From positions 1,137,501 through 1,201,500 of the forward strand of contig NZ_CP019788.1 in assembly GCF_002022665.1 (NCBI RefSeq): a stretch of 64,000 nucleotides of DNA. The letters run 5' to 3'. Source of the stretch: Bartonella sp. JB63 (GTDB taxonomy: Bacteria > Pseudomonadota > Alphaproteobacteria > Rhizobiales > Rhizobiaceae). A program made the position numbers and the translations under genes. Below are positions 56,960 to 64,000 of this stretch, piece after piece (the stretch's first letter is position 1; each line of letters opens with the position of its first letter). The notes under the pieces are model-generated. The model saw only the letters and a list, made by a program, of their open reading frames with translations. It was not told where the DNA came from and did no database searches.

Positions 56960-57181
56960 TTAAAATCCAAGACCACCAAAACGATTCTTAAACTTAGAAA
57001 CGCGTCCACCACGATCAACCAATGTCTGCGCCCCTCCAATCCATGCTGGATGGCTTTTTGGATCAATATCCAAATTAAGGGTATCCCCTTCTTTTCCCCA
57101 TGTTGAATGAGTCACATATTGAGTTCCATCAGTCATTACAACATTAATCATGTGGTAATCAGGGTGAATATTGGGTTTCAT
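56960..57181 (-). CDS. rpmE: 50S ribosomal protein bL31, zinc-free type
   Basis: The 73-residue protein has the bL31 pattern [20 protein letters not shown], then [13 protein letters not shown] and [10 protein letters not shown]. The four cysteines that bind zinc in the classical form are absent. It lies next to a divergent ABC transporter gene, the usual Rhizobiales neighbourhood. Confidence 0.96.
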   Translation of the reverse strand: MKPNIHPDYHMINVVMTDGTQYVTHSTWGKEGDTLNLDIDPKSHPAWIGGAQTLVDRGGRVSKFKNRFGGLGF

Positions 57182-57403
57182 ACGACAAAACTTTCTTTAT
57201 TTCCGACAAAATTTTCTTTATTTCACACAACTCACGCAACGAAATAGCACTTTGATGTATTTTTTAAGTGCGCTCTCTTTGTCTTTTTGTTACAATTATT
57301 CATTTAAAATTCCAATAGCTGAGCGTGCATCAAAAAACAAGTGTTCAAAATACTTAAATCTATGAAAATTTTATCACCAACTCAATAAAGACTCAAAAAA
57401 CCC

Positions 57404-59260
57404 ATGAAATTCTTGAAACTCCCAGAAAAATCTAAGAAGCCTTTCCAAGCAAAACATTCTTTTTCTTCATTTTCCAGTTTTAGTCCTTATATCAAGCGTT
57501 ACAATGGGCTTATAATTTGTGCTTTTCTGTCTTTATTGGTTGCGGCTTGCGTCACTCTTGCTTTCCCCCTTGCTATTCGCCAAATGCTTGATTACGGCTT
57601 CTCAACTTCAAGCCATGGTAAGATGAATTTCTATTTTGGCATTTTATTTGTACTCGCCTTTCTCCTTGCTCTGGCTTCAGCCATCCGTTACTATTGTGTC
57701 ATCACATTGGGTGAACGATTTATTGCTGACTTACGGCGCGATGTTTTTCAGCATATTCTTCAGCTTTCTAATGATTTTTTTGATCGTTCCCATTCAGGTG
57801 AAATTGTTTCAAGTCTTTTAACAGATACAACCCAAATAAAATTAGCTGTAGGATCGATAGCTTCCACAGCGTTGCGTCACCTTATTGTTGTGATTGGAGC
57901 CATTGTGATGATGATCATCACAAACGCCAAACTTTCCTTATTGGTTTTGTTTTCCATTCCCCTTATTGCTATTCCCTTGATTATTTTTGGACGCAAAGTG
58001 CGCAAACGCACACGCACAACGCAAGACCGCCTAGCAGAAGCCAATGCTTTAGCCTCTGAACAGGTTAATGCCATTCGGACTGTCCAAGCTTTTACCGCTG
58101 AACAAGATATTTCTGCACGTTTTTCAACACTGATTGAACGTGTTTTTCAAACAGCCCGCACTTCTGTGATTCTTCGTTCTTGTTTCACTGGCTTTGCAAT
58201 TTTTCTCATTTTTAGTAGCATTGTTGCGATTTTGTGGATTGGATCACAGGATGTTTTACGTGGCACTATGACAGGGGGAACTCTCGGCCAATTTGTTCTT
58301 TATGCGGTTTTTGCAGCAACAACCTTTGCGCAATTATCGGAAATCGGTGCAGAATTAGTGCAAGCAGCGGGAGCAGCAGAACGTCTTGCTGAACTATTGC
58401 AAAAAAAACCTACCATTACAACGCCTGCATCTCCTTTATCACGCTCCCTTCCCATTCAAGGGTCTCTTATTTTTGATCGAGTTCACTTTGCCTACCCCTC
58501 CAGACCGGAAAAAAAAATTTTGCGGGATTTATCCTTTTCTATCAAAGCAGGAGAAACTGTTGCCTTTGTTGGCCCTTCGGGCGCAGGAAAAAGTACTCTC
58601 TTTTCTCTTATTCTCCGTTTTTATGATCCTACAAGTGGTCATATTCAATTTGATGGCATTGATATTAATCGTCTTTCCCTACACGATTTACGTTCCTCGA
58701 TTTCCTACGTTTCTCAAGAGATTGATATTTTTGAAGGAACAGTTCGCGAAAATATAGCCTTTGGAGCTCAAAATCCTCATCAAGAACAAATCATCGCTGC
58801 GGCCCAAGCAGCCAATGCATCTGAATTTATCGACTCCTTACCAAAAGGCTTTGAAACTCAAGTGGGAGAAAAGGGTATCATGCTTTCAGGGGGACAAAAA
58901 CAACGTATTGGCCTTGCGCGAGCAATCTTGAGAAATGCTCCTCTCCTATTGTTGGACGAAGCAACATCAGCCTTAGATGCAACAAATGAAAAGCTGGTGC
59001 AAAAAGCTTTAGAAGGCCTCATGAAAAATCACACAACCTTGGTCATTGCTCACCGTTTAGCAACGGTGTTAAAAGCAGATCGTATTCTTGTAATGGATCA
59101 AGGCTCTATCGTTGAAGAAGGAACTCATGCACAACTCATTGAGCAAAATGGAATTTATGCACGTTTAGCTAAACTTCAATTTTCACCTGAACAAACTTCA
59201 CAAAAAATTGAACCAAAGGAATCTCATAAAAGTAAAAAAAGAAAACCCTCCCAAAAATAA
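57404..59260 (+). CDS. ABC exporter (fused membrane and ATPase domains, MsbA-like)
   Basis: The 618-residue half-transporter has six membrane helices (residues about 30-325) and an ATPase domain with Walker A GPSGAGKST, signature LSGGQKQRIGLARA, and Walker B LLLLDEATSALD. The H-loop is in VIAHRLATV. The family exports lipids or drugs; the substrate cannot be read from the sequence. A Lys/Ser-rich tail ends it. It is divergent from rpmE. Confidence 0.93.
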   Translation: MKFLKLPEKSKKPFQAKHSFSSFSSFSPYIKRYNGLIICAFLSLLVAACVTLAFPLAIRQMLDYGFSTSSHGKMNFYFGILFVLAFLLALASAIRYYCVITLGERFIADLRRDVFQHILQLSNDFFDRSHSGEIVSSLLTDTTQIKLAVGSIASTALRHLIVVIGAIVMMIITNAKLSLLVLFSIPLIAIPLIIFGRKVRKRTRTTQDRLAEANALASEQVNAIRTVQAFTAEQDISARFSTLIERVFQTARTSVILRSCFTGFAIFLIFSSIVAILWIGSQDVLRGTMTGGTLGQFVLYAVFAATTFAQLSEIGAELVQAAGAAERLAELLQKKPTITTPASPLSRSLPIQGSLIFDRVHFAYPSRPEKKILRDLSFSIKAGETVAFVGPSGAGKSTLFSLILRFYDPTSGHIQFDGIDINRLSLHDLRSSISYVSQEIDIFEGTVRENIAFGAQNPHQEQIIAAAQAANASEFIDSLPKGFETQVGEKGIMLSGGQKQRIGLARAILRNAPLLLLDEATSALDATNEKLVQKALEGLMKNHTTLVIAHRLATVLKADRILVMDQGSIVEEGTHAQLIEQNGIYARLAKLQFSPEQTSQKIEPKESHKSKKRKPSQK

Positions 59261-59458
59261 AACCAAAAAACTTTAAACTTGAGGAATATGGAATAATTGA
59301 CTTTTGCTGCCGAGAAAGCAATCTTGATAGAAGATCAAACCTAAAAAGCGAACTACCAACTTTCTTGCTAAGCGTTTATTTCTAACAGAGCCTCATTCTT
59401 CTATTTTCTGTGTACACAATTGTCTTTTGTCTTTCTCTGGAAAAATTTATATTTTGAA

Positions 59459-60250
59459 TCAAATCCCTTTTTTGAGAATTCTTTTCAATTCAGCGTGAAT
59501 AATCTCATTACCAGCAACGATATTTCTTTTACCAAAAATATCCTGCTCCCCATCTTTATCGCTTACAAATCCACCTGCTTCACGAATCATTAAGAGTCCA
59601 GCAGCCATATCCCAAATTTGGAGATTATCTTCCCAAAAGCCATCAACTCTTCCAGTAGCTACATAAGCCAAATCAAGAGAAGCAGCTCCAAAACGGCGAA
59701 TTCCGGAAACCTCAGCCATTACATTGCGTAATTCCACCAAATAATTTTCATGACTTGGACGCCCCAAATGGGGTAATCCTGTAGCAATAACGCAATGTTC
59801 TAATTTGCGCCGTACTGCCACACGACAGCGCCGATCATTGAGGAAAGCTCCACAACCGCGTTCAGCAGTAAAGAGCTCATCAAGAATAGGATTATAAATA
59901 ACACCGGCAACAATCTGTCCTTGACGTTCTAAGGCAATCGAAACAGCAAAAAAAGGAAGACCATGTAAAAAATTTGTTGTTCCATCCAGAGGATCAACAA
60001 TGAAACGATGTTGTGAATCTTCTCCGATGATTTCCTGAGACTCTTCCATCAAAAACCCAAATTTGGGTCGTGCTTTTTTTAATTCATTAAAAATAATTTT
60101 CTCGGCTTTGCAATCTGCTTGACTTACATAATCGGCAGGCCCTTTTAAAGACACTTGTAAATTTTGAACTTCACCATAATCACGCACCAAAGAACGACCT
60201 GCTTTTATAGCAGCCTGCACCATAATATACATGATTGCAGAATGAGCCAT
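59459..60250 (-). CDS. suhB: Inositol monophosphatase family protein (SuhB)
   Basis: The 263-residue enzyme has the metal-binding set: GFLMEESQEI, FIVDPLDGTTNFLHGLPFF and LQIWDMAAGLLMIREAGG. It hydrolyses inositol-1-phosphate or related phosphates; SuhB also affects transcription complexes in E. coli. It starts 21 bases after the efp stop on the same strand, so the two form an operon. Confidence 0.95.
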   Translation of the reverse strand: MAHSAIMYIMVQAAIKAGRSLVRDYGEVQNLQVSLKGPADYVSQADCKAEKIIFNELKKARPKFGFLMEESQEIIGEDSQHRFIVDPLDGTTNFLHGLPFFAVSIALERQGQIVAGVIYNPILDELFTAERGCGAFLNDRRCRVAVRRKLEHCVIATGLPHLGRPSHENYLVELRNVMAEVSGIRRFGAASLDLAYVATGRVDGFWEDNLQIWDMAAGLLMIREAGGFVSDKDGEQDIFGKRNIVAGNEIIHAELKRILKKGI

Positions 60251-60271
60251 CTTTTACCCTCTTGTTTTTTC

Positions 60272-60844
60272 CTATCCCTTTTCATTTGCACGACGCAAAT
60301 AAATTAACTCATTGGTATCTACAACAATCCTTTCACCTGAATTAATAAAAGGAGGAACAAGAATGCGAATTCCATTTTCAAGAATAGCAGGTTTATAAGA
60401 AGAGGTAACTGTTTGCCCTTTGATTGCAGGATCAGCCTCAGCAATGGTTACAGTAACTTGATCAGGCAGAGATACCCCAATTGGTTTTTCTTGATAGAGC
60501 TCAACAGTCACAGTCATACCATCTTTTAAAAAAGCAGCACGATCACCAACGAAATCTCTTTGTAATTCGAGCTGTTCATAGGAAAGTGAATCCATAAAAA
60601 CCAAAACATCTCCTTGCTGATAAAGAAAAGTAAAATCTTTTTGTTCGAGTCGTACTCTTTCAACAGTTTCAGCAGCACGAAATCGTTCATTCAACTTTGT
60701 TCCATCGATCACATTTTTCATTTCAACCTGATTAAAGGCGCCCCCTTTTCCTGGTTTAACGGCATTACATTTCACAACTGCCCATAGACCCCCTTGATGT
60801 TCAATCACATTTCCCGGTCGAATTTCATTCCCATTAATTTTCAT
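60272..60844 (-). CDS. efp: Elongation factor P
   Basis: The start at 60844 is chosen for GGAG 7 bases upstream, giving 190 residues. The three OB-like domains include [13 protein letters not shown], the loop PGKGGAF with the modifiable Lys near 33, and a C-terminal [22 protein letters not shown] relieves stalling at polyproline. The Lys suggests beta-lysylation by EpmA/EpmB, encoded elsewhere. It precedes suhB. Confidence 0.98.
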   Translation of the reverse strand: MKINGNEIRPGNVIEHQGGLWAVVKCNAVKPGKGGAFNQVEMKNVIDGTKLNERFRAAETVERVRLEQKDFTFLYQQGDVLVFMDSLSYEQLELQRDFVGDRAAFLKDGMTVTVELYQEKPIGVSLPDQVTVTIAEADPAIKGQTVTSSYKPAILENGIRILVPPFINSGERIVVDTNELIYLRRANEKG

Positions 60845-61001
60845 TATTATCTCCAATTTTACTTTTGCAGAGGAGACCTCTTATTTTATCTTTTGTAAAA
60901 AACTATTGCATTAGTGCATTATTGACTCTTTCAGTATTTTACAAAACCATAAAAGTTTGGTTTAAAAAACTGTCAAGCTTTGTCTTTCATAAAGACTGCT
61001 T

Positions 61002-62039
61002 TTAAAGTCTATGGACTAGTTTTCTTGCTTGCAGCATTGCTTTCTGCAACTCAGACTGATCCATTTCTTTGATCATGGTTTCAAGATCGGGAATGTTTGC
61101 TTTTTGAGTTTTTGCAACCAAATACCATGCAGCAGCCATAATAGGATCTCCAGTTATTCCAATTCCATCCCGATAAAGTCTTGCTAAATTAACCTGTGCA
61201 ATCACAACATTTTTATTTGCATTATCCAAAAGAAAATCAAAAGCACTTTGAAAATCGGTTTCTCCCCCGCGTCCTTGCAGCAACCATTGTGCTAAAATAA
61301 CCTGAGCCATTAAATGTTTATTTTGCGCTGCTACTTCTAACAGTTTGCGTGCATTATAATCATTTTTTGGTATTTTTAGAGTTCCTACAGAAAGAATTTT
61401 TGCGGCAGCAAAAGCTGCTTCAGCGTCTCCCAGAGAAGCTCCTTTTAAGAACCATATCAGAGCCTGCTCTATACTTTCATTTTCTTGATTTTTTACATCA
61501 ACTGCCTCGGATTCTTTTTTTTCATGCAACGCTTTATAAAGGAGGATTTGCCCAGAATAAAAATAAGCTTCTCTGACCCCAGCATCCATTGCTTTTCGAA
61601 TAAATTCTTCGGCAAGGTCTACATTTTTTTCAGTGAAAGTTCCATCAAACAACATTAACCCATAACGAAGCTGAGCTTGTGGTTCTCCTTGTTTTGCGGC
61701 GCGTTCAAACCAGGAAATAGCCTGTTTACCATCGATAGGCGTCACATATCCTTCCATATACATTCGCCCTAACAAGGTTTGAGCAATGGGATCATTTTGC
61801 TTAGCCCGCGCGAGGGCTACACGAAAAGCTTTTTCATAAAGCCCTTGGACATAATAATCATAGGCCTCATCATATTGTCCTGCTTTTAAGGGCGACACAA
61901 TTTGTTGAGTTCTTTGAGTATTTTCTGCATTTTGAGAGACATCTACAATCTGCTCTTCCTGTTGAGCACAGCTAGAGCTCGCAAAAGCCATTATAAACCC
62001 AATTATTCCTAAAATGAATATCGCGTAAAATTTACTCAT
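61002..62039 (-). CDS. Sel1-repeat lipoprotein-like protein
   Basis: The start at 62039 is chosen for GAGAGGTGA upstream, giving 345 residues. The signal peptide ends near SSSCAQQ, which may be a lipobox. At least five Sel1/TPR-like repeats follow, for example AQTLLGRMYMEGYV, AISWFERAAKQGEPQAQLRYG and AQVNLARLYRDGIG. Sel1 proteins are adaptors, often in envelope or host-interaction contexts. It overlaps no gene after start correction and follows the ThiE-like gene. Confidence 0.9.
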   Translation of the reverse strand: MSKFYAIFILGIIGFIMAFASSSCAQQEEQIVDVSQNAENTQRTQQIVSPLKAGQYDEAYDYYVQGLYEKAFRVALARAKQNDPIAQTLLGRMYMEGYVTPIDGKQAISWFERAAKQGEPQAQLRYGLMLFDGTFTEKNVDLAEEFIRKAMDAGVREAYFYSGQILLYKALHEKKESEAVDVKNQENESIEQALIWFLKGASLGDAEAAFAAAKILSVGTLKIPKNDYNARKLLEVAAQNKHLMAQVILAQWLLQGRGGETDFQSAFDFLLDNANKNVVIAQVNLARLYRDGIGITGDPIMAAAWYLVAKTQKANIPDLETMIKEMDQSELQKAMLQARKLVHRL

Positions 62040-62044
62040 GGCTT

Positions 62045-62719
62045 TCACCTCTCTGTGCGTAGAGGAGCATTCTGACACTTTTCTTTTATCATATCAAGCA
62101 CCCTCAAAGGATCATCATGCATAAAAATCATTTCTTCCACGGCAATAAACTCACAATTGGTTTCCAGAACTTCATCAAAAAATTCGTATTCATTTCCTGT
62201 TTGAATAATGGCAGGAGTTTGCATAATCTCTGCCCACCATCGCGCCAACTGAATATTTCGAGGATGCGGACGGGGTTTTTTGTCAGCGCCTAATTTTCCA
62301 AACAAGAGATAATCAACTCCTGCTTCAGCGACAACCATCGCAGAGTGACGATTGTGCAAATTTCCACAACCAATTATTTTCTGTTCTTTTTTCAAACTTT
62401 CGACGCTCTTTTGGATGTTCAAATCGCCTTCTACATGCAACCCATCGGCTTTGATCCGACCAACAACGCGGCTTTGCTCAGCAATAATCAGGGCCGCACC
62501 ATTGTGCTGAATATCATGAACATATCTTTGTGCACTCTTTTGCAAATACTCTTCCCCCATTCTTTTCCCTTGCAAATCATACAAAATAACGCAAACAAAA
62601 GATTGCGTTTGCAAAATCTGACGAAATAAAACAGGATTAAGTGTACGGCGCACATTTACTGTCAGAATCAACTGAGGAAAAAGACATTGCACAATTGGCT
62701 TATTTTTTTGTTTTGTCAT
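62045..62719 (-). CDS. Thiamine phosphate synthase family protein (ThiE-like)
   Basis: The 224-residue protein has a ThiE-like TIM-barrel: VHDIQHNGAALIIAEQ, ADGLHVEGDL with the substrate Gly/His, IIGCGNLHNRHSAMVVAEAGVDYLLFG, and a C-terminal VEEMIF strand. The diphosphate-binding and second metal motifs are not textbook, so it may be a ThiE-fold paralogue rather than true ThiE. In other Rhizobiales the same gene sits near efp. It precedes the Sel1 gene, 5 bases away. Confidence 0.82.
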   Translation of the reverse strand: MTKQKNKPIVQCLFPQLILTVNVRRTLNPVLFRQILQTQSFVCVILYDLQGKRMGEEYLQKSAQRYVHDIQHNGAALIIAEQSRVVGRIKADGLHVEGDLNIQKSVESLKKEQKIIGCGNLHNRHSAMVVAEAGVDYLLFGKLGADKKPRPHPRNIQLARWWAEIMQTPAIIQTGNEYEFFDEVLETNCEFIAVEEMIFMHDDPLRVLDMIKEKCQNAPLRTER

Positions 62720-62830
62720 CCTTCATCTTTCAACACAGTACTTCATGACTCAAGATTAAAAAATCATTTTATAGTCATGATCTTTCTCTTTTAACAACAG
62801 ATTGTTTTTTGATATCTTAAGGGCTCCTTC

Positions 62831-63952
62831 ATGAAATGCTCCAAAATTTCTTCTCATCATAGTCCCCATACTCCCCGTGACACACGGATTGATGTTTTTC
62901 GTTCTTTAGCGTTGTTGACAATTTTCATCAACCATATTCCTGGTACATTCTATGAGGATCTCACCCATAAGAACTTTGGCTTTTCTGATTCAGCAGAGAT
63001 ATTTGTGCTGCTTTCAGGGGTTTCACTTGGACTTAGCTTTCACACGCGTTGGTATAAATTGCCTTTTTCTTCTCTGATTTGCAAACTTTGGCAGAAAGCT
63101 TTTCGTCTTTATAAGGCGTATCTTTTCACTACTTTTGTCACCTTAGGTCTTTTTTGGGGGGCTTTTTCTTTTTGGCATTTAGAGCAATTCACCTCTATGA
63201 ATAATGTAGGACTGTTTTTTACAAAGCCGTTTCTTACATTTGTGAGTATTTTGAGCTTTGGTCACCAACTTGGCTATAATAATATTCTTTCGCTTTATAT
63301 TGTTTTCATGATTTTTGCGCCTTTTGCACTTTATTTGAGCTGCCAACACAAAGGACTTCTTCTTTTTACTTCCTTTACTCTCTATATTCTTTGTGGTCTC
63401 TATAGGATTGCTCCTCCTTCTTATCCTCTTCAAGGGCAATGGTTTTTGAATCCTCTTTCATGGCAATTTCTCTTTGTGATTGGCTTCACAAGCACTCTCT
63501 CTCTCAAAGAGGGAAAACCAATTCCCTTTTGTCGTCTTTTATTGGTATTTTCCATCATCTATCTTGTTTTTTCCCTGTTATGGGTACGCCTAAACTGGTG
63601 GGGAAGTTTGGGTTGGCTTCATTGGTCTTCACCTTTGATTGATTTCAATAAAACTTTTTTAAGCATCCCCCGTTTGTTGCATATTCTTTCCTTGTCTTTT
63701 TTGATACTTCGTCTTCCTTGTCTTCATAAAAAGTTTTGCGTCTCAATACACCATCCTTTAGCGATTTTAGGGAAACAGAGTTTACCAGTTTTTGTAACTG
63801 GTACTCTTCTTGCGATGTGTGGACAGATTTTAAAAACAGTGATGAATAATAGCTTTATGTTGGATACTCTTTTGATCATGAGCGGTATCAGCCTTCAATT
63901 TTTTATCGCCTATTATTATGAAAACAAAAGCACGCGTCATGCTTCACTGTAA
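62831..63952 (+). CDS. OpgC-type membrane acyltransferase
   Basis: The 373-residue integral membrane protein has about ten helices and opens with RIDVFRSLALLTIFINHIPG, the OpgC/acyltransferase-3-like first helix with the conserved His. FGFSDSAEIFVLLSGVSLGL and LSWQFLFVIGFT follow. OpgC succinylates osmoregulated periplasmic glucans in the inner membrane. The protein ends 48 bases before the window edge. Confidence 0.88.
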   Translation: MKCSKISSHHSPHTPRDTRIDVFRSLALLTIFINHIPGTFYEDLTHKNFGFSDSAEIFVLLSGVSLGLSFHTRWYKLPFSSLICKLWQKAFRLYKAYLFTTFVTLGLFWGAFSFWHLEQFTSMNNVGLFFTKPFLTFVSILSFGHQLGYNNILSLYIVFMIFAPFALYLSCQHKGLLLFTSFTLYILCGLYRIAPPSYPLQGQWFLNPLSWQFLFVIGFTSTLSLKEGKPIPFCRLLLVFSIIYLVFSLLWVRLNWWGSLGWLHWSSPLIDFNKTFLSIPRLLHILSLSFLILRLPCLHKKFCVSIHHPLAILGKQSLPVFVTGTLLAMCGQILKTVMNNSFMLDTLLIMSGISLQFFIAYYYENKSTRHASL

Positions 63953-64000
63953 AAAACTTCGGAAGCCTTCTACTCTAATCCCATTAACCTTAGCATAAAA

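Noticed and set aside
1..64000. CRISPR arrays, insertion sequences and transposases
   Set aside because: No spaced direct repeats, transposase motifs or terminal inverted repeats with target duplications were seen by reading the window.

Overview
The window looks like a chromosome segment of a Bartonella species (Alphaproteobacteria, Hyphomicrobiales). The evidence is low G+C, rhizobial-type gene neighbourhoods (infA-maf-yacG, purE-purK, 6S RNA next to the 5-FCL gene, ftsH next to tilS, rpmE next to an ABC exporter, efp next to suhB), a complete PhyR-NepR-EcfG stress module, and a split phage-derived locus whose content matches the Bartonella gene transfer agent (BaGTA) as I know it from the literature. 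The genus is inferred from content; no database search was possible.

Layout. 1-7.5 kb: the 3' part of an M23 peptidase gene, then the general stress response locus: a CHASE3 sensor kinase, ecfG, nepR, phyR and a PAS-HWE kinase, followed by a small secreted protein, a DUF6476 membrane protein and a DUF4167 protein. 8.1-9.6 kb: an fdhE gene with no formate dehydrogenase beside it, and a small membrane protein. 10.0-22.5 kb: a leftward podovirus-like packaging, head, tail and lysis cluster: TerS-like, TerL, portal, scaffold, N4-type coat, adaptor, P22 gp10-like, GNAT-like, S74 and collar-domain tail proteins, lysozyme and nested spanins. It has no integrase, no repressor and no replication genes. 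23.6-35.4 kb: housekeeping genes (clpB, yacG, maf, infA, purE, purK, a bL36 gene, a TPR protein, 6S RNA, 5-FCL, a YmdB-like phosphoesterase, murA, tRNA-Thr).

35.4-41.5 kb: a separate phage replication and regulation module between tRNA-Thr and tRNA-Leu. It holds a YqaJ nuclease, two unknown proteins, an HTH repressor, a DUF1376 replisome organiser, a TOPRIM/RecA primase-helicase and a DUF6456-like protein. I read the two phage blocks as one ancestral phage split by about 13 kb of core genes. The structural block corresponds to the BaGTA (bgt) cluster, and the replication block to the run-off-replication (ROR, brr) region that amplifies flanking chromosomal DNA for packaging.

42-64 kb: YqaA and DsbB, an MbfA-like iron exporter under a near-perfect Irr box, dut, exbB-exbD without tonB, a DUF883 gene under a perfect EcfG promoter, glmM, ftsH, tilS, pal without tolB or cpoB beside it, trcR, yebC, rpmE, an ABC exporter, suhB, efp, a Sel1-repeat protein, a ThiE-like protein and an OpgC-type membrane protein.

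The most useful observations are the split phage/GTA system with a candidate origin at 37479-37899, the stress-response promoters that link separate genes to the ecfG locus, and the Irr-controlled iron exporter. Starts were moved downstream where a Shine-Dalgarno sequence supports it; each case is noted.
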